Assembly: GCF_019130065.1 (NCBI RefSeq)
Contig: NZ_JAHSPG010000001.1
Location: forward strand, 310,001 to 374,000
Length of the DNA stretch: 64,000 nt
Reading direction: 5' to 3'
Origin: Pinibacter aurantiacus
GTDB lineage: Bacteria > Bacteroidota > Bacteroidia > Chitinophagales > Chitinophagaceae
Part shown: positions 18,948 to 26,293 of the stretch, one piece after another
Layout of the letters: each line of letters starts with the position of its first letter
How positions within the stretch are numbered: position 1 is the first letter of the stretch
Program-made: the position numbers and the translations under genes
Notes under the pieces: model-generated
What the model saw: only the letters and a program-made list of their open reading frames with translations
What the model was told of the DNA's origin: nothing
Databases searched by the model: none

Positions 18948-18961
18948 CGCAACCGTTTGCG
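18948..18961. promoter_or_regulatory. Candidate LacI-family operator
   Basis: CGCAACCGTTTGCG is a 14-bp palindrome with 6 of 7 pairs matching and a central CG, the layout of many LacI/GalR-family operators. It lies between the divergent SusC-like and GH109 starts, in the same locus as the LacI-family gene. Binding is an inference. Confidence 0.45.
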
Positions 18962-19000
18962 CGTCTTTCGTAAAAAATATTGTTCTATTTTGACTCCCGA

Positions 19001-19125
19001 TTTAGGTTTTAAGTCCTAAGTGATAAGTTTTAAGCAACAAGAAACTTAACGCTGCATTTAAAACTCACAACTCAAATTTTACAACAGACAACATTTTACT
19101 TTATCACTTATAACTCATTACTACT
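19001..19125. repeat. Imperfect inverted TTTTAAG / ACTTAT arrays
   Basis: GTTTTAAGTCCTAAGTGATA and AGTTTTAAGCAAC (19005-19037) oppose TTTATCACTTATAACTCATT (19100-19119). The units are degenerate. A similar TTTTAAG/TATGAGT array lies at 49525-49566. Confidence 0.5.
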
Positions 19126-19140
19126 ACAAATTACAGCTGC

Positions 19141-20496
19141 ATGAATAGAAGAAACTTTGTACGCAATACCGGTTTGACTGCTGCCGGCCTGGCATTGTTA
19201 CCCTCGGGAAATTTATTCGCATCCAATGCTGATGCGAAAGTTAAAATAGGACTTATTGGAACCGGAATGCGTGGTCTTGGCCATCTCGACCTGTTATTAA
19301 GAAGAGATGATGTTGATCTTGTTGCTATTTGTGACGTTGACGATCGCATGCTTGAGTTTGCTAAAAAAACAATTGCTAAGAGCGGGAAAAAATCTCCTGA
19401 AATTTTTACAGGCAATGATTATGCATGGAAAACAATGCTCGAGAAAAAACAACTCGATGGTGTTGTAATTGCTACTCCATGGGAATGGCACAAGCCGATG
19501 ATTATCGGTTCACTTGAAAGAGGCGTTAAGTATGTAGCTACAGAAGTAATTCTCGGCATTACCCTGCAAGACCACTGGGATGTTGTGAAAGCAGCAGAAC
19601 AATACAAAGCAAATGTGATGATGCTTGAAAACGTTTGCTACCGCAGAGATGTAATGGCCGTATTAAATATGGTGAGACAAGGATTGTTTGGTGAACTGAT
19701 CCATTTACAGGGCGGTTACCAGCACGATTTGCGTGCAGTGAAATTCAACGATGGAAAAAATGCATACGGCGGTGGTGTTGAGTTTGGCGAGAAAGGATTC
19801 TCAGAGGCACACTGGCGCACGAATCATTCCGTGTTCCGTAACGGTGACCTGTACCCGACACATGGCATCGGACCAATTGCTCACACCATTAATATTAACA
19901 GAGGAAACAGATTTTTGTCATTGTGCTCCTACGCTACCAAATCAAGAGGCCTACACGAGCACATTGTAAAAGTAGGTGGTGAAAATCACCCTAACGCTAA
20001 AGTCAATTTTAAACTCGGCGATATAGTTACTACCATGATCGGTTGCTCAAATGGAGAAACCATTATGTTGCAACACGATACTAACCTTCCTCGTCCATAT
20101 TCACTCGGTTTCCGTGTGCAGGGCACTAAAGGTTTGTGGATGGATGTAAACAAGAGCGTGTACATCGAAGGACAGTCCAAACAAAATGATGTGTGGGATG
20201 ACGCGAAATCCTGGCTGGACAAATATGACCACCCACTGTGGCAACGCTGGTCAAAAGAAACAGCCGGCGCAGGACACGGTGGTATGGACTTTTTTGTGAT
20301 CCATTCATTCATTGAGTCTATCAAACGCAAAATACCTACACCAATGGATGTATACGATGCCGCTGCATGGAGCGCAATTACTCCTTTGAGCGAGCAGTCT
20401 ATTGAACTGGGTCATCAAACAGTGGAATTCCCTGACTTTACAGGCGGTCAATGGATGTATAGAAAACCTGTATTTGCATTAAATGATGAATTCTAA
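19141..20496 (+). CDS. GH109-family glycosidase (predicted alpha-N-acetylgalactosaminidase)
   Basis: The 451-residue protein has a Tat/Sec-like N-terminus (MNRRNFVRNTGLTAAGLALL), the NAD-binding Rossmann motif GLIGTGMRG (37-45), and the GH109 signatures ENVCYRR (163-169), VLNMVRQGLFGELIH and DLYPTHGIGP. GH109 enzymes use NAD+ in an elimination/redox mechanism and the best known cleave alpha-linked GalNAc. It is therefore the enzyme most specific to the locus. It is followed 15 bp later by the sugar kinase gene, probably in one transcript. Confidence 0.92.
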   Translation: MNRRNFVRNTGLTAAGLALLPSGNLFASNADAKVKIGLIGTGMRGLGHLDLLLRRDDVDLVAICDVDDRMLEFAKKTIAKSGKKSPEIFTGNDYAWKTMLEKKQLDGVVIATPWEWHKPMIIGSLERGVKYVATEVILGITLQDHWDVVKAAEQYKANVMMLENVCYRRDVMAVLNMVRQGLFGELIHLQGGYQHDLRAVKFNDGKNAYGGGVEFGEKGFSEAHWRTNHSVFRNGDLYPTHGIGPIAHTININRGNRFLSLCSYATKSRGLHEHIVKVGGENHPNAKVNFKLGDIVTTMIGCSNGETIMLQHDTNLPRPYSLGFRVQGTKGLWMDVNKSVYIEGQSKQNDVWDDAKSWLDKYDHPLWQRWSKETAGAGHGGMDFFVIHSFIESIKRKIPTPMDVYDAAAWSAITPLSEQSIELGHQTVEFPDFTGGQWMYRKPVFALNDEF

Positions 20497-20511
20497 CAAA
20501 CAGTTTTTTTT

Positions 20512-21612
20512 ATGCATCAACATGAAAAGCAGGCAATAAAGGACAGAGCCGGATCATTGGAGGAGTGCCTGCACAGGGTTTTCTTTGCTTACGGCATCGA
20601 TCATGACATCGTGCAGGCGGAAGCCTTTGGCAACGGGCTTATCAATAAAACATGGAAGGTTGAGGTTGGCAACAAAAAGTACATTTTGCAAAATGTCAAC
20701 AGCGATATATTTAATGAACCATGGCTCATCGCCAACAACGTGAGGGCAATTGCTGATTTTATTCGAGACCAACATCCGGATTATTTGTTTGTAACACCTG
20801 TTCAAACGATAGGCGGTGATGAAATGTTTCATGATGAAACGTTCGGCTATTTTCGCTTGATGCCGTTCATTCCCGATTCGCATACGATCGACGTTGTGGA
20901 ATCGCCGGAGCAGGCATACCAGGCAGCTTTTCAATTTGGAAAATTCACCGGCTCCCTTTCGGGATTTGATGTGAGCAAATTGAAAATCACTTTGCCGGAC
21001 TTTCATAATCTTTCACTGCGTTATGAACAATTTCACAACGCTTTAAAAAACGGCAACGGAGAAAGAATCAAACAGGCGCAGGAAAGCATTAAACTCATTC
21101 GACAGTTTGAACCAATTGTAAAAGAGTTTGACAAAATACATTCAGCCAGCTCATTCAGACAACGAGTAACGCATCACGATACAAAGATCAACAACGTATT
21201 GTTTAACAAACAGGGTAAAGGCATTTGCATAATTGATCTCGATACGATTATGCCGGGTCTTTTCATCAGCGATGTGGGCGATATGATGCGCACTTATCTG
21301 TCCCCTGTAAGTGAAGAAGAGAGCGACTTTAGCAAGATCGTCATTCGTGAAGATTTTTACCAGGCCATCCTGCACGGTTATAATGAATACATGGCGAAGG
21401 AACTGACTGCAGATGAACAACAGCATTTTCTTTACTCCGGAAAATTCATCATTTACATGCAGGCGATGCGTTTCCTGACGGATTACCTGAACAATGATAA
21501 ATACTACGGTGCAAAATATCCTGAGCAAAACTTCGTTCGCGCAAACAACCAGATCACGCTGCTGCAAAGGCTTACGGAGAAGGAAGATGCGCTGGGAGCG
21601 ATCAGGAATTAG
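20512..21612 (+). CDS. nahK: N-acetylhexosamine 1-kinase-like protein (NahK type)
   Basis: The 366-residue protein is of the aminoglycoside-phosphotransferase fold and matches Bifidobacterium NahK in layout: YILQNVNSDIF (57-67), VTHHDTKINNVL with catalytic Asp223, IDLDTIMPG (241-249), and YPEQNFVRANNQI near the end. NahK phosphorylates GlcNAc and GalNAc at C1. With GH109 upstream, released GalNAc would become GalNAc 1-phosphate in the cytoplasm. The last residues (R-N) and stop TAG lie in a GGAATTAG repeat. Confidence 0.85.
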   Translation: MHQHEKQAIKDRAGSLEECLHRVFFAYGIDHDIVQAEAFGNGLINKTWKVEVGNKKYILQNVNSDIFNEPWLIANNVRAIADFIRDQHPDYLFVTPVQTIGGDEMFHDETFGYFRLMPFIPDSHTIDVVESPEQAYQAAFQFGKFTGSLSGFDVSKLKITLPDFHNLSLRYEQFHNALKNGNGERIKQAQESIKLIRQFEPIVKEFDKIHSASSFRQRVTHHDTKINNVLFNKQGKGICIIDLDTIMPGLFISDVGDMMRTYLSPVSEEESDFSKIVIREDFYQAILHGYNEYMAKELTADEQQHFLYSGKFIIYMQAMRFLTDYLNNDKYYGAKYPEQNFVRANNQITLLQRLTEKEDALGAIRN

Positions 21613-21627
21613 AAATTAGGAATTACG
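21603..21627. repeat. GGAATTAG heptamer array at the kinase stop codon
   Basis: AGGAATTAGAAATTAGG then AATTACG, three units of the GGAATTA type. No right arm is seen nearby. Confidence 0.7.
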
Positions 21628-21757
21628 AAAGCACCCAATGCCTCTTTCAACATTAGCGAAAGTGGAAGATAAAAGAAGCAGGTCGCATCGTCATTGCGAG
21701 CCCTGCGGAGATTGGATTTCGTAAATTATAAAGCCAGGGCAAAAATGAGGCGAACGG

Positions 21758-21796
21758 GCGAAGCAATCTCGGGCACTCTGTGTGAGATTGCTTCGC
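21758..21796. repeat. REP-like hairpin GCGAAGCAATCTC
   Basis: GCGAAGCAATCTC (21758-21770) and GAGATTGCTTCGC (21784-21796) are a perfect 13-bp inverted repeat with a 13-bp loop. A related GTCATTGCGAG stretch is at 21690-21700. The same modules recur in the compound repeat at 26016-26142. Confidence 0.85.
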
Positions 21797-21896
21797 CACA
21801 TTGTTTTAAGGCAGCATCACAATTAAAATAATTACAGCCATCAAATGCTGTGGCTCGCAAAGACGTGTAGCCGCGTGCATTTTAACAAACTTCAAC

Positions 21897-23189
21897 ATGA
21901 AAAACAGACTAATCTTTTTGGGCCTGATTACTTGCATGACAGCAGCATTCCCGCAATTATCATTTGCAAACATAATGGACACCACAGTTGTGATCCCTGC
22001 GGGAGGCAACACATTTGCAAGCAACAACGACGACATTGTAAAACAGAAGGGTGTTTCCGGATGGAACAATCAAAATGCAACGCTTGAAATATATGTGCGT
22101 GTTACACAACCCGGCACACTGAAGTTGTCGTTAAATGCATCGACAGATGACAAAAGCACGATTACTGCAACTATTGGCAACCAATCAAAGAAAATAAAAC
22201 TCACTAAGAGCGACACACTCGTTAACGCGGGTGAATGGCGGTTAAAAGACACGGGCTATGTAAAAGTTGAGTTGAAAGGAATTGAAAAAACCGGCAACTA
22301 CTTTGCGGATATAAAGAGCTATACCGTTTCAGGAACTGCCATCAATTCAAAAACCGTTTTCGTAAAAAACAATGAAGGCAATTTCTTTTACTGGGGCCGT
22401 CGCGGCCCTTCGGTACATCTTGGTTATACGCTAAACAACGATGTGAAAGCAGAATGGTTTTATAATGAAATCACGGTTCCTTCCGGTGATGATGTTATTG
22501 GTTCTTATTACATGGCCAACGGATTTGCCGAGGGCTATTTTGGCATGCAGGTAAATTCAGCAACAGAAAGAAGAATATTGTTTTCTATCTGGAGCCCATA
22601 TTCTACTGATGATCCAAAGAAAATTCCCGCAGACCAGCAAATTGTAATGCTTCGCAAAGGTGAAGGCGTTCACACTGGCGAGTTTGGCAATGAAGGATCC
22701 GGTGGACAAAGCTATCTGCGCTACAACTGGAAGGCTGGTAACACTTATAAATTCTTGTTGCATGCTCAACCTGATAACAACAACAACACAACAACCTACA
22801 CTGCGTATTTTTTCGCTCCCGAAAAAAATGAGTGGCAATTGATCGCTTCTTTCAAGCGTCCAAAAACCAATACATACCTAAAACATCTCCACTCCTTCCT
22901 TGAAAACTTTAATCCGGAGCAGGGCAATAAAACAAGAAAGGTTTTGTTTGGCAATCAATGGATATGCGATGTAAATGGCAACTGGAGCGAATTGACAGAT
23001 GCGAAGTTTACCGGCGACAATACTGCACGCATTGGTTATCGCATGGATTACGGAGGAGGCCTGGACAAAAGCGGTTTATTCTATTTGCAGAACTGCGGCT
23101 TCTTTAGCAACTACACACAGCTTAATGGAAATTATAAAAGACCTGCAACGGGGATTAAACCTGTGGTAGATTTTGGGAAATTACCATAA
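21897..23189 (+). CDS. Secreted DUF5077/DUF3472-type protein
   Basis: The 430-residue protein has a signal peptide (about 1-25, cleavage after SFA) and two regions. An N-terminal beta-rich domain (about 28-150) looks like DUF5077. The remainder (about 155-430) carries the DUF3472 pattern of a WFYNEITVP-type segment, AEGYFGMQVNS, FSIWSPYSTDDP and a C-terminal KFTGDNTARIGYRMDYGGG. DUF3472 proteins are often found in polysaccharide-use loci and may bind carbohydrate; activity is unknown. It follows GH109 and the kinase on the same strand, 284 bp after the kinase. Confidence 0.75.
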   Translation: MKNRLIFLGLITCMTAAFPQLSFANIMDTTVVIPAGGNTFASNNDDIVKQKGVSGWNNQNATLEIYVRVTQPGTLKLSLNASTDDKSTITATIGNQSKKIKLTKSDTLVNAGEWRLKDTGYVKVELKGIEKTGNYFADIKSYTVSGTAINSKTVFVKNNEGNFFYWGRRGPSVHLGYTLNNDVKAEWFYNEITVPSGDDVIGSYYMANGFAEGYFGMQVNSATERRILFSIWSPYSTDDPKKIPADQQIVMLRKGEGVHTGEFGNEGSGGQSYLRYNWKAGNTYKFLLHAQPDNNNNTTTYTAYFFAPEKNEWQLIASFKRPKTNTYLKHLHSFLENFNPEQGNKTRKVLFGNQWICDVNGNWSELTDAKFTGDNTARIGYRMDYGGGLDKSGLFYLQNCGFFSNYTQLNGNYKRPATGIKPVVDFGKLP

Positions 23190-23192
23190 AAA

Positions 23193-23314
23193 TAGTTGAG
23201 AATTGAGAGTGGAGAGTTGAGAGTTGTTGGGAGCAATTTTATGGCAAGTTGGGGCTTCTAATAACTAACAACCTCCATTTTCAATTTTCAACTCATTCTC
23301 AACTCTCAACTAAT
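23193..23314. repeat. Inverted GTTGAGAG / CTCAACT arrays
   Basis: Left arm 23193-23228 (AGTTGAGAATTGAGAGTGG...) and right arm 23278-23314 (...TTCTCAACTCTCAACTA) are about 50 bp apart, between two plus-strand genes. Confidence 0.88.
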
Positions 23315-23322
23315 GCAGAGTA

Positions 23323-23343
23323 GGCGAATGCGATTCGCCCCTA
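23323..23343. repeat. GGCGAATGCGATTCGCC palindrome, copy 1
   Basis: GGCGAATGCGATTCGCC is a 17-bp palindrome followed by CCTAC. A second copy with one change (GAC for GGC) is at 26273-26293 next to the LptD stop. Here its last TAC forms the start of the TACCTTTG promoter element. Confidence 0.85.
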
Positions 23344-23349
23344 CCTTTG
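23342..23349 (+). promoter_or_regulatory. -7 element of a probably leaderless helicase mRNA
   Basis: TACCTTTG matches TAnnTTTG and ends four bases before the ATG at 23354. With a normal start site 5-7 nt downstream, transcription would begin at or within the start codon. Confidence 0.55.
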
Positions 23350-23353
23350 CCGG

Positions 23354-25255
23354 ATGGACTATTTCAAGAACCTTCAGGATCTGCTGAAAATAGAAAGGCA
23401 ATACGACAGTGATGTTTACAAAGAATTGATGGAACGCTCTTCTGTTAATGCAAGAAGAGAAGAAGGCATTACGTGGTACCCGATTGCCATCAGGGATACT
23501 GAACTGGGTCGTGGTGATTACCTGAATGTTGAAGTGGAACGAACCACGCACCATGATGTTATGCATCAACTAAGGGCAGGCGTTCCAGCGGCGCTGTTTT
23601 CCAATCATGATCCTAAAAATGACAGAGTTGAAGGCGTAATCACTTACCAAAGTGGTAATCGCCTGAAGATAAACCTACGCACTGATGAACTCCCCGACTG
23701 GAGCCGGGATGGCAAACTGGGCATTGATCTGTTGTTTGACGACAACAGTTACGATGAAATGCAAAATGCCCTGAAACTGGCTTCAATACAGTACGACAAG
23801 GACCAGAACAATCTCGTTCAAATTTTAACGGGCAAAAAATCTGCAACTTCTAATACCGGGGAAAGCAAGTATCAAAACAACAAACTGAATACTTCGCAAC
23901 AGGAAGCTGTCAATAAAATCCTCGATGCAAATGATCTCGCTATTGTACATGGGCCTCCCGGCACCGGCAAAACAACAACACTTGTTCAGGCGATAAAAGC
24001 ATTAAATAAAAAAGATCATCACCAAATTTTAGTAGTTGCACCAAGCAATACGGCTGTCGATCTGTTGAGTGAAAAGTTGTCGGAAGAAGGTTTGAACGTT
24101 TTGCGCATTGGCAACCCGGCCCGCGTTTCACAAAGATTGCAATCAATTACACTCGACAATAAAATTTCCGAGCACAGCAGCAATAAGGAAATTAAAAGGC
24201 TCAAGAAACAGGCAGCCGAGTTTAAAAATATGGCGCATAAATACAAGCGCAATTTTGGAAAGGCTGAACGCGATCAAAGAAAAGCTTTGTTTGATGAGGC
24301 AAGAAAAATAATGAAGGAGGTTGAAAATACTGAACAGTATATCATCAACGATCTTATTGCCGGTGCAGATGTAATTACGGCTACGCTTGTTGGCGCCAAT
24401 CACTACACCATAAGGGATCTTCGTTATGGCACTTTGGTGATTGACGAAGCGGGACAATCCATAGAACCAGCCTGCTGGATTCCCATTCTGAAAGCGCAAA
24501 AACTAATCATGGCGGGAGACCATTTGCAGTTACCGCCTACCATTAAATCTGATGAAGCAGCGAGAGGTGGCCTAAGCACAACGCTGCTGGAAAAATGTGT
24601 TGAACTGCATCCTGAAGCGGTTGTGCTACTTAACGAACAATACCGCATGCACGAAACGATCATGGGATTTTCGTCGCAGGAATTTTATCACAACAAATTG
24701 ATAGCGCACGAATCGGTTGCAAGACACACATTGTTTCCTGACGACAGCGCTTTATCCTTTATAGATACTGCAGGCTGCGGCTTTGATGAAAAAATTGAAG
24801 GCACCAGTGCTACCAATCCGGAAGAGGCGGCATTTGCTTTGAAACATTTAACCAACTTCGTGAGCGATCTAAGCCATCATTACACAACGGAAAATTTTCC
24901 TTCGATTGCAGTCATTTCTCCTTACAAACAACAGATTGAAATTTTGCGCGAGCAATTACAACACGCTGAACCACTAAAAAAATATAGCGACAAAATTTCT
25001 ATTAACACCATCGATAGTTTCCAGGGTCAGGAGCGTGACGTTGTGTACATCAGCATGACAAGAAGCAACTCAGAAAATAAGATCGGCTTCCTTTCAGACA
25101 TTCGCCGCATGAACGTAGCCATGACACGCGCCCGCAAAAAACTCGTTGTTATCGGCGACAGTGCTACACTGGCACAATTTCCTTTTTATGGTGATTTTAT
25201 TGCGTACGCGGAGAAGCATGATGCGTACAAGAGTGCTTGGGAGTTTATGGAATAG
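23354..25255 (+). CDS. SF1 (Upf1-like) DNA/RNA helicase
   Basis: The 633-residue protein has the IGHMBP2/Upf1-like order of motifs: HGPPGTGKTTTL (199-210, motif I), APSNTAVDLL (Ia), VIDEAGQSIEPA (II), GDHLQLPPT (III), NEQYRMH (IV region), SFQGQERDVVYISMTRS (V) and NVAMTRARKKLVVIG (VI). A beta-barrel-like insert is expected before motif I. No nuclease domain is seen. Cellular role is likely nucleic acid repair or RNA processing. The stop TAG begins a TAGTTGAGAGTTGAG repeat array. Confidence 0.9.
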   Translation: MDYFKNLQDLLKIERQYDSDVYKELMERSSVNARREEGITWYPIAIRDTELGRGDYLNVEVERTTHHDVMHQLRAGVPAALFSNHDPKNDRVEGVITYQSGNRLKINLRTDELPDWSRDGKLGIDLLFDDNSYDEMQNALKLASIQYDKDQNNLVQILTGKKSATSNTGESKYQNNKLNTSQQEAVNKILDANDLAIVHGPPGTGKTTTLVQAIKALNKKDHHQILVVAPSNTAVDLLSEKLSEEGLNVLRIGNPARVSQRLQSITLDNKISEHSSNKEIKRLKKQAAEFKNMAHKYKRNFGKAERDQRKALFDEARKIMKEVENTEQYIINDLIAGADVITATLVGANHYTIRDLRYGTLVIDEAGQSIEPACWIPILKAQKLIMAGDHLQLPPTIKSDEAARGGLSTTLLEKCVELHPEAVVLLNEQYRMHETIMGFSSQEFYHNKLIAHESVARHTLFPDDSALSFIDTAGCGFDEKIEGTSATNPEEAAFALKHLTNFVSDLSHHYTTENFPSIAVISPYKQQIEILREQLQHAEPLKKYSDKISINTIDSFQGQERDVVYISMTRSNSENKIGFLSDIRRMNVAMTRARKKLVVIGDSATLAQFPFYGDFIAYAEKHDAYKSAWEFME

Positions 25256-25380
25256 TTGAGAGTTGAGAATTGAGAGTGGAGAGTTAATTGAAAATGGAAA
25301 GTTGAAAATGGAAAATGGCGGCCGGTCAATATTATGATTACTGACAACCAACAACTCTCCACTCTCAATTCTCAACTAAA
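25253..25380. repeat. Inverted GTTGAGAG / CTCAACT arrays after the helicase
   Basis: The left arm (25253-25318) starts at the helicase stop codon and continues as GAGAGTTGAG units, then GAAAATGGAAAGTTGAAAAT-type units. The right arm (25349-25378) is CTCTCCACTCTCAATTCTCAACT. The loop is about 30 bp. Confidence 0.88.
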
Positions 25381-25700
25381 GAAGGGGAAAAAGAAGGTAA
25401 GTAACAAACAAAAAAAGGGAGGGGACGGATATGGAGGGAGAAAAATATACTTGATTCGAATTAGTGGTCATCGGGCAGATCAATAAAATCTCTTCGATAC
25501 ACCAGCGCCTCTTAAGCTTAGCTTTTAAAGGATTAGTTGGATTTCAATTTTTGAAATTTAGACTTCATAAATAGTTCCGTTCATAATTTTCTCTTGTTCC
25601 ATGTGCCAAAATTAGATCAGGGTTTTATTAGTTTCCGTGAGGATTTACACTATTAAAATGTGATGTATGTCACACTGTTTTTGCAATACGCTGATAATCA

Positions 25701-25737
25701 TGAATTAGGAGCTAGGAATTAGGAATTTAGAATGGAA
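25701..25737. repeat. GGAATTAG array, possible left arm of a long-range pair
   Basis: AATTAGGAGCTAGGAATTAG and GAATTTAGAATGG. The matching pyrimidine-rich array (CTAATTCC units) lies at 26234-26262, about 500 bp away, with the compound REP between. Confidence 0.65.
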
Positions 25738-26015
25738 AATCATTGAGGAAATATTTTGCCAGATTGGGGTGATGACAAAAAACCGCACGAATATTGTTTG
25801 GCGGCCAGCTACGACAATGGCACGCATCCGCCCGACCAAAGCCGTTCGGACAGGGATGACGCTGATTGAACTGATTTACGCTGATCTGTTTGTTGACTAG
25901 CATTACTACTGATGAAGTGTGCGACGCAACGAAGCTCACTTGAAATACCGCGGTCGATTACCCAAATAAAAAAACCTGACAGATCTTTAATCCGCCAGAT
26001 TCAATAAAGTATGTC

Positions 26016-26142
26016 GCACGTCATTGCGAGCGCAGCGAAGCAATCTCATGCTTCGGGTGCTGGAGATTGCTTCGCGGCTCACATAACATGTGACATCTCT
26101 CTTGAAAACGAGCTCCGTGACAGTGCGCTCGCAATGACGTGC
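26016..26142. repeat. Compound REP-like inverted repeat
   Basis: Outer arms GCACGTCATTGCGAGCGCA (26016-26034) and TGCGCTCGCAATGACGTGC (26124-26142) are a perfect 19-bp inverted repeat. Nested inside are GCGAAGCAATCTC (26035-26047) and GAGATTGCTTCGC (26063-26075), a perfect 13-bp inverted repeat shared with 21758-21796. Confidence 0.9.
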
Positions 26143-26180
26143 GGCTCTTAAACAATACAATGACGCTCTAGCCGCACTAA

Positions 26181-26213
26181 TAAAAAACCCGACAGATTAA
26201 AAACCTGCCAGGT
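26181..26213 (-). terminator. Probable terminator of the LptD-like gene
   Basis: On the minus strand ACCTGGCAG and CTGTCGGGT form a 9-bp stem with two wobbles, followed by TTTTTTATT. A related copy (GATCTGTCAGGTTTTTTTAT on the minus strand) lies at about 25968-26000. It is about 80 bp past the LptD stop. Confidence 0.6.
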
Positions 26214-26233
26214 CAAATATTAAATGTCGCACT

Positions 26234-26262
26234 ATTCTAATTCCTAATTCCTAATTCCTGAC
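26234..26262. repeat. CTAATTCC array before the LptD stop
   Basis: TTCTAATTCCTAATTCC then TAATTCC, four 7-bp units of pyrimidine-type polarity. Confidence 0.8.
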
Positions 26263-26272
26263 TGTGCGTCAG

Positions 26273-26293
26273 GACGAATGCGATTCGCCCCTA
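26273..26293. repeat. GGCGAATGCGATTCGCC palindrome, copy 2
   Basis: GACGAATGCGATTCGCCCCT then A; the final CTA is the TAG stop codon of the minus-strand LptD-like gene. Copy 1 is at 23323. Confidence 0.85.

Larger units (their letters stand above)
18742..19140. other. Divergent regulatory region between susC-like and GH109 genes
   Basis: This 399-bp region has no gene. It separates the minus-strand SusC operon from the plus-strand GH109 genes, so both promoters should lie here. I see no exact TAnnTTTG on either strand. It holds one CG-centred palindrome (18948-18961) and an imperfect inverted TTTTAAG-type array (19001-19125). Confidence 0.6.
25381..26290. other. Gene-free region of about 0.9 kb with nested repeats
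   Basis: No credible long frame is present. 25381-25700 has no repeat; it holds only an isolated TAATTTTG on the minus strand (plus 25607-25614) ahead of short frames. From 25701 it is nearly all repeats: a GGAATTAG array, a reversed copy of the AATCAGCGTCATC repeat (25846-25893), two related terminator-like hairpins (about 25968 and 26181), a compound REP (26016-26142), a CTAATTCC array and the GGCGAATGCG palindrome. Confidence 0.7.

Noticed and set aside
25381-26290. Insertion sequence or integron remnant
   Set aside because: No transposase fragment, terminal repeats with duplication, or integrase was seen; only short dispersed repeats.
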